This document shows, one piece after another, positions 39,745 to 50,202 of a DNA stretch of 64,000 nucleotides (position 1 is the stretch's first letter; every line of letters starts with the position of its first letter). The DNA is from Hydractinia symbiolongicarpus. Its lineage: Eukaryota; Cnidaria; Hydrozoa; Anthoathecata; Hydractiniidae. Where the stretch lies: the NCBI RefSeq assembly GCF_029227915.1, contig NC_079879.1, positions 33,918,501 to 33,982,500 of the forward strand. Direction: 5' to 3'. The notes beneath the pieces were generated by a model that worked only from the letters and a program-made list of their open reading frames with translations, made no database searches and was not told where the DNA came from. The position numbers and the translations under genes are program-made.

Positions 39745-40956
39745 GCCATTTTGCTTCTTCTGATAAATCCCTCAACATCTGCTGCAACCTTCACTGATGA
39801 TGAATCACAAGGCTTTCTGTTGGAAGAGAAAAGGCAAAGTCTAGGTTATGAATTTAAATTCAAAACCTCAGAATTTGTCAACATAATTTGGTTAGTTTAG
39901 CCTGAATTTTTTTTTTAACTTTGAATTTTTTTTGCTAAAAATTTACGGGCACGGGCATATCAACTTTTCATCCCTGGCGCCATATAAAACGTAGGTACAT
40001 TTTTTAAATCGTTACAATATTGCGATTTTATATTTACCGTTATTCCTCTAATATAACGCGTCCTGTCTAGTCTGAATGGCTGTTTTTCGAAATTTCCTTA
40101 ATTTATATCATCTAATTTTTAGTGCGATACTCTTTACTAATTTTTTTTGTTTTTCCTCTCATTTAATGCGACTAAGGTCAGATTTTTCTCTAATTAGAGT
40201 GCGAACCAAATAATGTGATAATATGGTGATAATACTTGTTTTCGTTATTGGATTGGAACCTCCCGCCAAATATTGTTTTTTGACATTGAATCAAAGTTTA
40301 CTTAATAAACTGGTACAAACAGTTGTAACAGAAGTAAATAAACACAATGAAAGACAAAAATCGATGAAAGAAAAGTGATAGAAAAAATAAAATAAAAACT
40401 TAAAAAATGTTAGTTCTTTTTTCTCTAGTGCGTCTTCCTCTTATTTTTAATGGAAATAATATTTTCGAAACAAGCCAATTTATTTCCTCTAATTATAAGT
40501 GAGATCCTAAGAAAATAATAATTTTTTCGCACTAAATTAGACGAATGACGGTATGCGTCGTTGATCATTTAAGCGTGTCAATAAGGGCGAATATCCATAG
40601 GACGATTTTTAGGACGATCGTCATCAACACTCTAATTATTTAGTCGCTTGTCACAAAAAGAGTCGCGAATATCGTCCAGTGGAGATTCGGCTTAAAGACG
40701 ATCATTTTTGTTAATTTGATATTGTATTATAATGCAAGGATTATGCTGTTATATTAATTTTAAAATACAAATAAAGCAAAGCCTTATGTTTATTTTATAA
40801 TTTCAATATCAAAACAAAAAAATCAACAAAAACTATATACTCTAATATTTTTATTTATCAAAATTTTACTCGATAAAAATAACGTCCTTTTTACACACCT
40901 AGACTATACACCCTATAGACTATAAATTATCAAAGTTGTATGGTTTATACATCATG
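39745..40956. other. Convergent intergenic region with a MITE
   Basis: This region lies between the 3' ends of the CIMIP2-like gene (+) and ROMO1 (-). Apart from 3' UTR sequence, it is mostly occupied by the TIR element at 40035-40553. No gene was recognised. Confidence 0.5.
40035..40553. mobile_element. Mariner-like MITE (TA target site)
   Basis: Left end TACCGTTATTCCTCTAAT and the inverse of the right end, TACCGTCATTCGTCTAAT, match at 16 of 18 positions. The outermost TA on each side is consistent with a TA target duplication. The interior repeats the motifs CTCTAAT and AGTGCGA in both orientations. It has no coding capacity. Confidence 0.6.
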
Positions 40957-41252
40957 TTAACATCTGATTGCTGTCCCAATGCACATAAAAGTACCAAAAG
41001 TGCCACCACCTTGTAGCATGACTTTTCCAACACTAGATAATAACTCTCTTCCTCTCAATCCCATCCTGTAAGCAAAATTAATAAGCACAAATTTTTCTAT
41101 TTAAAATACAAAACACATTGTTGTCAAGAAATATACCTTAAAGCAGAGTAAGTTCCAAATAATCCAGCAGAACTAATTCCGACAGCAAAACCAATCATGA
41201 ATCCCATTTTCATTCGATCGAAACATGACGGTTGTCCAGGTCTTTGCTGCAT
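40957..41252 (-). CDS. ROMO1: Reactive oxygen species modulator 1 (ROMO1)
   Basis: Small mitochondrial inner-membrane protein (Mgr2 family), a TIM23-associated factor that affects protein import and ROS. Two exons, 41252-41137 and 41065-40957, join to 74 codons plus stop; human ROMO1 is 79 aa. The sequence reads [19 protein letters not shown], then a Gly-rich membrane helix, [20 protein letters not shown] and a second helix [15 protein letters not shown]. Both hydrophobic segments and the conserved RGREL loop and C-terminal Cys are present. The N-terminus is a few residues shorter than in vertebrates. The gene is head to head with DUSP11, 371 bp away. Confidence 0.95.
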
Positions 41253-41623
41253 GATTCTATGTCCTGTTGTGTTTAGTGTTGCTTATAGCTATACTGAGAA
41301 ACAGAAAAGGTATGATGTATCTCTCAGTTTAAAAAATCAGGAAACTTACAGATGCGAAAAAAACAGGTGAATACAACACTATCAATACAAGGAAAAAATA
41401 CGACTTTTTCAAAGTTAGAGATCCGCGAACCAACAATGTTTTTAACCAACTCTTGTTTTGCTGATTCAGAGATCCAAAGCGTGAGCAATGTTTTGACAGC
41501 CGCTTTTGACGTACCCTATTCTTACGGTCTCTTAACGAAAATCATCAAAGAGAGGTTTTTTGCGGGTTTCGTGTGGACTCTATGGTGAAAATCGAATAAA
41601 AACGAAAGGAACAAAAACAAAAA
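41253..41623. promoter_or_regulatory. Bidirectional promoter interval, ROMO1 / DUSP11
   Basis: Only 371 bp separate the two divergent start codons, so both promoters and 5' UTRs must lie here. The plus-strand ORF at 41352-41588 in this interval resembles no known protein and is probably fortuitous. No TATA box was assigned. Confidence 0.5.
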
Positions 41624-44600
41624 ATGGGTTTTATACCTGACAGGTAATGCTTATACTTGTATTGTGTGACTATCAGACTATAAATGATTTAAAACAGTTT
41701 TCGCTTTCAAGATTAGTTTGATTTTATTTCTTTAGCTTTCTTTTTGAAGGAGATAGCTAGCTAAATCAAAAGTAAGCTGGCTAGATAGATAGAATAGATG
41801 TGCATATTTTACATGGCTAGCCTCACAAATATCGAGGGATATACCCTGTCTATTATTTCCATTAGGGGCCATGGCTTAGATGGAAAGTCCTAGAGTATTT
41901 AATGTGCATGAGCTATGCAGACCCAATCAGGGCCCGCGCTCTAAGACAACGCTTGGCAACATCCAGCGACCCACACAGTGTGCCATCTTCCCAATTTCCC
42001 TTACATGACTTGGGTTGACCCATTCATTCACTCGCCCATGTTGAATCGCCGTCAAGAGGAATCGAACCCTGGTCTCCCACACAGAGTACGAAAGCTACAA
42101 CCACTAATCTATAGCGCCACAATCTACAACCACTAATCTATGGCACTAGCTAGCTAGGCTACTATATATAACCATTTTTTAAAAACTTTTCTATTGTCTA
42201 AACACAATTTACTTAGCGACACAATTCAGGAAGTCATCTGGGCCTATTTTGCATTCTCTCTAACTGTAAAGGGCTTTGGAAGTGCTGATCTGCACAATCT
42301 TAGTAAACTTATAAAAAAGCTTGCATCCATTTTTAATTCAAAAAACATACTTTTTGGTTGTCGTGAAGAGCACCAATGATATTTGGCCTCTTGCAAAATA
42401 GGGTAGTTAGTAAGTGCATTAAGTACTTAGAAAAAACCTTGAAACTAGGTACCCTTTTGTGATATTTAGTAATTTTAAGGTCGTAAAAAATTAAAATAAA
42501 CACATTGGGGACGTTGTTGCTGGCTTATCTGAAAGAAAAAACTTTAAGCTGGTTCACTGATGGTTAATTTAAAAGTGCTTGTTCTCTGTTGGTTACTTCA
42601 AAATACTGCTCAGGCTCTATGGTGGTTATTCTGAAATACTGGTGTTTACTGCTTAAACTTACTTTTAGTATCTATGGCCAGAGTTTGCTAAAAATAATTT
42701 TTTTAGCCCATTTTCTCTCACTGGGGGATTGTTAAGGCTTTATCTATTAACAAGTGCAGAAGGAATCCTTCTGATTCATATATATATTTATTAATGTCCT
42801 AATAGTATCTTAAAAAGAACTAAAAAATAACTCTTTTCCCTTAGCCTTAGGGAAAAATCTAAACCTTTAAAAAGGTCTATGGGGCTTTTTCCACATTTTG
42901 GAGACAGAATCGGCACAAGTTGTTTTAGTCTTCCAAAAATTTTGACTAAACAACTGACCAAGTCATTGTTGCACGAGCTTTAGGACGAAACATGCATATT
43001 TTCAACGCTTGTATGAAAGGCATGTTAATAACATTTTCATCTGTAAGCCCTTTTGGCTCTAACAATCACATCAGTTTATTTTTAAACACAAAAATGATAT
43101 TTTTTTATGTTGTGAAATGTTAAAATGTTAAAAATTCCTAGGAAGATTATATTATTCTCTGGTATATACATGGTGACTGATAAGAACAAAACTGCTCTTT
43201 TTGTTTACGTTCTTTTGAAACAGAAAATAAACTGTTTAAAAAAATTATAAAAGTACTTTTTATTTATGGTTCTTAATTGACATATAAAAAATTTATCTTC
43301 ACATAAAATATTTTTAGATTAGCTGATTTCATTTAATGTTTAGTTTATAATATCCAAATAAATATTTCTTTTAGAAAACAGGAGCAAATTTAAAAAATAT
43401 TTAGCATTAGTTTTAGCTTTATATGGGTCTTACTGGTTGTGTATAATATTAAATTATAAAAGTACTTTTTATTTATGGTTCTTAATTGACATATAAAAAA
43501 TTTATCTTCACATAAAATATTTTTAGATTAGCTGATTTCATTTAATGTTTAGTTTATAATATCCAAATAATTATTTCTTTTAGAAAACAGGAGCAAAATT
43601 AAAAAATATTTAGCATTAGTTTTAGCTTTATATGGGTCTTACTGGTTGTGTATAATATTTCATTATTTTTGTTTGTGTAGATGGTTGGCTTATTCATGCT
43701 GTGGAAAACCAATCAAAGGTGTACCTATTGTCGCATTTAAAACCCCATTAGCAAACGTAAGCAATCTATTAGAGCGAATTCTTGATAACATTTATAACTT
43801 TCCACTTTATACACATGTCGTAGTATAAGTTAAAATGTTTCATAACGCATGGATGCATTTTTAAAATCATTACCCCTATAATGTCATTCATATACAGCGT
43901 TACAATCGCCAACCTCATCATAAAGATGGTGGAACCTATCTGGAGGAAGACCAACAGTAAGTGTATGTTTTTATTGATAATTGCTTGGTCAGTTTTGGGC
44001 TTTTTTGTATCCATGCATGTTAATTTTCCATCATGATCAAACTTTTTGAGGAAAAATTTGATTAATATTTGCAAAATCAACAAAAATGCATTTCGCATAG
44101 ATAAATTTCTACCAGTCAGTCATGTTGGAATATTTTGTGTTGTTTTACGAAGAATCATTTTTCATAAATCTATCACTCCCTTTTTCCCAATTGTATGTCT
44201 GTTTATTGAAATAAGGTAGCCCTTAAATTGAACTTACTCATATCACATCACTCTTATTAACTACAAAACAATTGCCAAGAAAATCAAGAGAAGAAAGAAA
44301 ATTTTTGTTTTTTAAAACTTATGTGAATAATTATTTGCCTTTTTTCGTGATGATTTATGAGAATTTTTAGTGTAAAAAAAGTACACCTAAATAAATTTAG
44401 GTGGCCTAAGGCACATGCTCGTGCATGGTCTTCTGAATAAATCCGCATCACAAATGTAGAATAATTACAAGTTTTATATAAAAAATAATTTTTTTTTGTA
44501 AAGTTATTAATTTAATTTAAAACATGTAGCACATTTGTGGAGTACATTCTAAATTTGCATATTCTAATGTCAGTTGTTTGTATGTACAGATTTACTCCAG

Positions 44601-47600
44601 AACAACTTTGCAAGCAGATTGAAGAGCTTGGTTACCAGCTAGCTGTTGTTATTGACCTTACATTCACATTTCGCTATTACAATGGAGCAAATGTAGGCTC
44701 GAATTGTGTTAATTAAAATTTTTTTGATATATAACAACCTTGTTGCCAACATTTTAAATTATTTGATTTATTTGTAGGAACTTGAAGAGTATCATGGTGT
44801 TCAGTACAAAAAAGTAAAATGTGAAGGTCAACGTGTGCCAAGTGATCAAGTTTCAGACAGGTTTTAGAATTTTTTTTTGCTTTATAGGAATAGATTTTGT
44901 TTGTTTCTTTATATTTATTATATATGTTTATATTTGTGTTCAGGCCTTGCCATGAGTCGCGAGCAATTTCTTGCGCCCGCGTAGTGCTTGCGTAAATGCT
45001 CATTACCAGAGCATTCTATTGCTTGTGTAAATATTACCATTTTGAGATAAGTGTAAGCATTTTTCTCTGTTATTATTTTTATTGTTATTTATAAAGGGAT
45101 TATTACATCTTTATCTTAAAATAAGTTACTATAATAACTCAAAATGTTAAACTTGATGCAAAAACATTTTTTAGAGTCTCTGAAATTATGAACGATGTTA
45201 TATATCAACATGGAAGAGACAGTAAAAGTAAGCATTCCCTGTTTTTCTGTTTTTTGGTGGATTTAAGCAAATAGCCAAGAAAATAGCACATTCTGTAATA
45301 AACTAAGAGCCATGTTTCCCACAATACTTGGTAGCTGAGAAAAGTGATTTTTTCTAAATTCCTCTGTGTTTAGGTATGTCAATTTTTTCAGTAGGTCAGA
45401 TTTTACAGCTGTTTGTAATTTTCTTTTTTCAGGCATTTTGGGGTTTTTATTTATTTTTGGAGTTTTTTTCTATTTTATATGCAATATTATATTGCTTCAA
45501 ACACTGACCTTTTAACAAAAAATTAGTTTTAGTGATGAGTTGTCCATGCTTTTTACCAGAATTGGCGACATTTTCAAAATACAAAGCCATATTGTTTCTT
45601 TATATTGTTGAATCATTTAAAGTTAACAGGACGATAAAACTATGCCTTTGAATACAAAAATTTGCCTGTTTTAGTTGTATTTTAATTTTTCCCTTAGTTT
45701 CTCTATCAATTAAGGTGGCAGTAACTTAAAATCCAAAGAAACACTTCATATAATTAGTTAAGGTTATTTTCAGACTAAGTATCGAAGTTTTTTTTCTCTT
45801 GCCACGATTTTATAGCTATAATACTATTATTTTTCAACAACAATATTCAGTTTTAACAATTTCTCTATAAAGTTAATACAGCTATAAAAAGGTGTGCGGA
45901 AAAGGGATTCTACCCAAAAGCCTTTCAAAATATATAAAGTCTATTGTTTGAAAATGAAACAAAAAACCCTGCACATCCTTTTAACACGGGTAAAGTTCAT
46001 TTTAAAACAGAAGTAGGCAAAAAATCACGAGGTAGTAAAAAGCTGGAGCTCATAAAAGCAATTTCCTTTTTCTTAAATATTCCTAACTCGAAATTTTTGC
46101 TGACTTAAAGTCGGCATTCTCAAAGAAAATTGTACACATAAAAACTGATTAAATAAGTTGTTTGGACAGCTAAAAAAGAGTTACTATCACCTTTTACGAA
46201 CATTCTTTAAGGGTACGTGCATCGACCCAATAAACTAAGAACTGTTTATCCGTTTAAAAGAGATTTATTCTCCATTTCATCTGCCACTTTATTAAAGAAC
46301 GAAAATTCTATATTCCTACATCACATGATAAATATATACCTTAAAATTCACCCCTTTGTTATGTACGGTTTTTATAAGGAATGGAAATCCTAGGAATATA
46401 TGCCAAGTCAATACTATGATGGCGCATTACTGCCAACATGTATTTTATTCTTGTTTTAAAAATAAAATTAATTTTGTTTTAAGAAAATTTGTGTTGATTT
46501 AGCAATTTAAATAAAAATCGTTTTCGTGTGTCTACGTTCATATTCCCAAAAAAATAGTAGAGAAATTTATATAGGTAAAACACTGAGTAAAAATGAAGCT
46601 GACAGTTACAAGAAGGTTACTGCCACCTTAAATGGTTATCTATTCGGAAAATATTTAGGTTTTTTAATTTTATTTTAGATTTATTTTATTTATTTTTATT
46701 TATTTTATTTTAGATTTTTATTTAGATTTATACTAGTTACTTGTCCGTGTAAAAAAAATAAGACCACCCGTGTGAAACTTGTAGTTGAAACAAAACTTTT
46801 TGGGAGAACGAATCATAAATTTTAAAAATTTTGTCCGTGGAAGTATATGTAATAAAGTTTTCCAGGAAGTAAAGATGCAGTTAGTCACTCTATACTTTTT
46901 TTAGGACTTGTCGGCATTCATTGTACGCATGGTGTAAACAGGACTGGCTATTTGGTGTGTCGATACATGATTGAATGGTTGGGATTTACACCAGAAAAAG
47001 CTATAGAAGGTACTTGAGATGTGTAATTACCCGATACATTGATCGGTTAGATGCCAGTTATTTTAAAAAAAAATATAATTCTAGCGGTATTTTTCAAAGC
47101 AAAACTTAATTAGAATTTTTTATGCTTGCAAATTGTAATGCTTGCAAGTTTTTGCCTTGTGGAACAGTTTCTTAAAGATTCCCATTTTTCTGTGAAAGAT
47201 TTTCTTAAAAATCTTTATTTTCTTCTGGAAAGTTTCCTAAAAATCTTTATTTCCTTCTCGAAAAGTTTCCGAAAAATCTCTTTTTTCTTCTGGAAAGGTT
47301 TTTAGGTAGGGATAAAAATCTTTATCTCTACCTAAATATGTAGTTTGTTTTTATCTTAGCCTTCAATGAATCTCGTGGACACAATTTAGAAAGGGAAGGT
47401 TATTTGGAAGATCTGATGAAAAGAACACCAAAAACGTTAGTACTAAAACTTTCCCTTGTATTATATGGATGCTACTAAATTGTGTTTCATGTTTTATTTT
47501 TTCTAATATTTAGACAATTTGATGAATATAAAAAAGAACGAGATAAGAAGGAAAATGAGGAGGATAAAAATGAATGGAACGAAGATATAAATGACTTTGA

Positions 47601-47907
47601 AAATTTCACTGAACCAAAAACAATCGCTAATAATCGATATGAATCGAGATGGGAGCCGCCGCCCGATCGACAAGACGATGAATATAGTAATAATTATCGC
47701 AATCACCCGTATCGTGGAAAGTTTCGCCGCGACGATCGTTATTATCGGGATGACCGACGAAATTGTAACTCGTGGCATAATAGAAATAAGCCGTACTACC
47801 GAAACCGAGATGACGAGCGTAAATTTTATGAAGATGATCTCCCGACAGGCGATAAATTTATTTCAGGACCTTCGAACGCTGATCAACTTCATGAAAATAA
47901 TAGCTAA
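41624..47907 (+). CDS. DUSP11: RNA 5'-triphosphatase DUSP11 (PIR1)
   Basis: Dual-specificity-type Cys phosphatase that removes 5' phosphates from RNA. Exons: 41624-41643, 43681-43756, 43898-43956, 44590-44692, 44778-44860, 45175-45227, 46905-47009, 47360-47435, 47514-47907. They sum to 969 nt, 322 aa, with all phases closing. Exon 1 encodes only MGFIPD plus two bases of Arg; the junction PDRW matches the family N-terminus. Family landmarks include IVAFKTPL, LAVVIDLTFTFRYY and the P-loop HCTHGVNRTG with catalytic C138 and R144, then SRGHNLERE. The last exon is a charged Arg/Asp/Tyr-rich tail (for example YYRDDRRNCNSWHNRNKPYY), the likely RNA- or RNP-contacting end. mRNA capping enzyme is a relative, but there is no guanylyltransferase domain. 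Confidence 0.93.
41781..42120 (-). repeat. tRNA-derived SINE, second full-length copy
   Basis: Same family as 24364-24720: A box TAGATTAGTGG at 42111-42101, B box GGTTCGATTCC at 42068-42058, the same core, and a GATA-type tail from 41781. A short duplicate of the head start (CTACAACCACTAATCTAT) follows at about 42122-42146. It lies in DUSP11 intron 1. Confidence 0.8.
43242..43659 (+). repeat. 209 bp tandem duplication
   Basis: 43242-43450 and 43451-43659 are near-identical direct copies with only a few base differences (for example AAATAAATATTTC against AAATAATTATTTC). The second copy ends 21 bp before the acceptor of DUSP11 exon 2, so the duplication lies wholly in intron 1. The near-identity indicates a recent event. 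Confidence 0.9.
45710..46631. mobile_element. piggyBac-like MITE with TTAA target site
   Basis: The perfect 16 bp ends TTAAGGTGGCAGTAAC and GTTACTGCCACCTTAA enclose 922 bp of AT-rich non-coding DNA. Reading the outer TTAA as a target duplication leaves 12 bp terminal repeats (GGTGGCAGTAAC), the behaviour of piggyBac-type non-autonomous elements. It fills much of a DUSP11 intron. Confidence 0.65.
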
Positions 47908-50202
47908 TTTCGGTTTGTGTTGTGATTTTAATAGATTTTAAAACCTTACTTGACGAGTAAACGATAGATGGGCTAACAGTTTTTATTAGGTAGAATTATT
48001 TCGCTTTCGGTCTCATTTGTCTACAAGTATGCGCACTTTCCTCTACGACACCTTATTTAAAAAAAAATTATCAAGATTTGACTTTAGCGACACATAAGAA
48101 CGAGACTTATTAGCGATAAAAAATGATGGACACCGAAACAAAGCGTCACGTCGAAGATACTAACTTCCGTGATGATCGTAAATAAGGAAAAAATATATCA
48201 ACCTTTTTCCAAACTTATATCTGCCATGTAATATCTGTCTTTATCTTTTATTCATATGTGTTGTATCTTTTAATAATTTTAGCTGTAAAATACACGAGTC
48301 TAATCACGAAAAAGTGATGTTGTCCATTATTGAAATTCTGTTCTTGGCGACGTATAGATCACATATATTGCGTTTTAATGTTTACATTACAGTAGTTTTT
48401 GCTAACGTCAGCATTACCATATTTTAGGATCGTCGCGTGACTCGACGTGGATTATTCCATGATGCAAGCTGTAAATTTGTAGACAAAAGTCGTTTGGTCC
48501 ATGCTTTTATCAGCCTTTTTTAAACCGCGTCAGCCTAGGGCGAGCGAAATAACTTGTCAGGAAAAACATTAAAAATAATAATTTTTTACATTTTTTTCAC
48601 AAGGACAGTTAACAAAATAAAGTGGTACTAATAATTTTCTACAAAATACGAGACTGCTGCTCCTATGTAATATCGGTGGCTTCCAAATTACAGAGAAAAT
48701 ATTACAACACGTTCATTGTTTTGCCGTATCCATTAATATCCAATAACACTAGGAAATAACAAGTCAGAAGTGTGATAAAAATTCCCTGATGGTAACGTAA
48801 ATTTGTAATCTCGTTCCCTGGGCTTTTTCAGGTATTTTGATATCGAAAACGGCGCAAGAATCTTTTTTTAAAAGTTTTGGAAAAGAGTTTACGAAGATTA
48901 ACAAATTGGACAAAAAGAGGATATGAACATAGCGACATTAAAATGTCAAGGTATAAATGGGACAAATTTGTCACTTTTTTGGATAAAAAAAAGTCGTGAG
49001 AGATAAGCCGTTTGTAAAACTTCCATCCGTCTATCACTTTGTCAAAATAGAGACACAAAATTTTCATTACAAAATAAATATTCTTCGGTAATCGCAACAG
49101 ATGGGGCAAGGGATATTTTCCGTTGATCACAAAATACAGGGCAAGGGAGGCAAGGTAAGAGACTTTCAGTATGCAAGGATTTTTTTTTTTTTTGCGAAAT
49201 AAAATTTACAAGAAACATACCTAAAGTTATGCGTGTATACGGTAACGCACATCACACACATAACAGCTGTCGATAATCAAAATCACGCCTCGCAAAGAAA
49301 GTTATCTACACATTTTACGACAACATACGCAAACTATCGTTTCTTAAATGTGGTGAGAAAGATAGCAAATATTTTTGTAAAGTGTTAAAAAGGACTGGGA
49401 CTAGATATCGTTTCGTAACTCACCAACGTGCACACACAGATTCAATTGGTTTCGCAAAAACAGATCAATAAACATTTGGTAATATATCTAAAAGGTAATA
49501 AAAAAGTGATAAAAAAGCTATACGAAAATAAGGTTTTTTCTTAAAAACTTAAAAGCAACTAATATAAATCAAAAACGAATAGAATTAAAAGTATAAGAAA
49601 TATGAGTATGAAATTGGTGTGCACTTCGATAATAATGACCGTTTTATTAAAAATTAAAAATCATGTAACCTTCGCTTTCATGATCAGATGTAGACTAAAT
49701 TCTTGATAACTCGAAAACATTCCAGGTTTAAGGAATGCTTCTAAAACGATAAAAGCTCTTATATGAAAAATAAAGGAGAATACTTCGAGATGATATGGTT
49801 CGAGTTACCAGAAATCTACTTAACATCTAGTTTGACCGTAAAAAAAAACAAAATCCAATTTAAAAATGAGTTGAATGCGCAGCAGTCATCAGAGAAATTT
49901 AAGGACATTATTCTTGTCGTGATATAAAAAAAAGTTAATATGTTTTCTTTGCTTCGATCATTCACAATTTTACCCAATGCATGGACGTTTTTCATCAATG
50001 ATATTGAAATGACACCACAAGATGCTGGCTTGTTCGCCCGCATCGACAATGGCGGTCAAACATACAGGATTTATACATAATTATAAACTTAGTAATAATA
50101 AACTTAAATATTTCATAGTAAAACTGTATATTATTCACCGCTCATAATAATAATAATAAAAAATAACACTACGCGTTTTATTACAAAGCTGTACTGGCTT
50201 GA
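47908..50202. other. Convergent intergenic region, no gene recognised
   Basis: About 2.3 kb between the 3' ends of DUSP11 (+) and the GMC oxidoreductase (-). The minus-strand ORFs at 48828-49130 and 49816-50049 show no family features. Presumably 3' UTRs and spacer. Confidence 0.5.

Noticed and set aside
41352-41588. 78-codon ORF between ROMO1 and DUSP11
   Set aside because: It lies in the shared promoter interval, resembles no family, and has no splice or context support.
47503-47778. Minus-strand 91-codon Ile-rich ORF, and the overlapping plus-strand ORF 47591-47941
   Set aside because: Both are out-of-frame shadows of the DUSP11 last exon.
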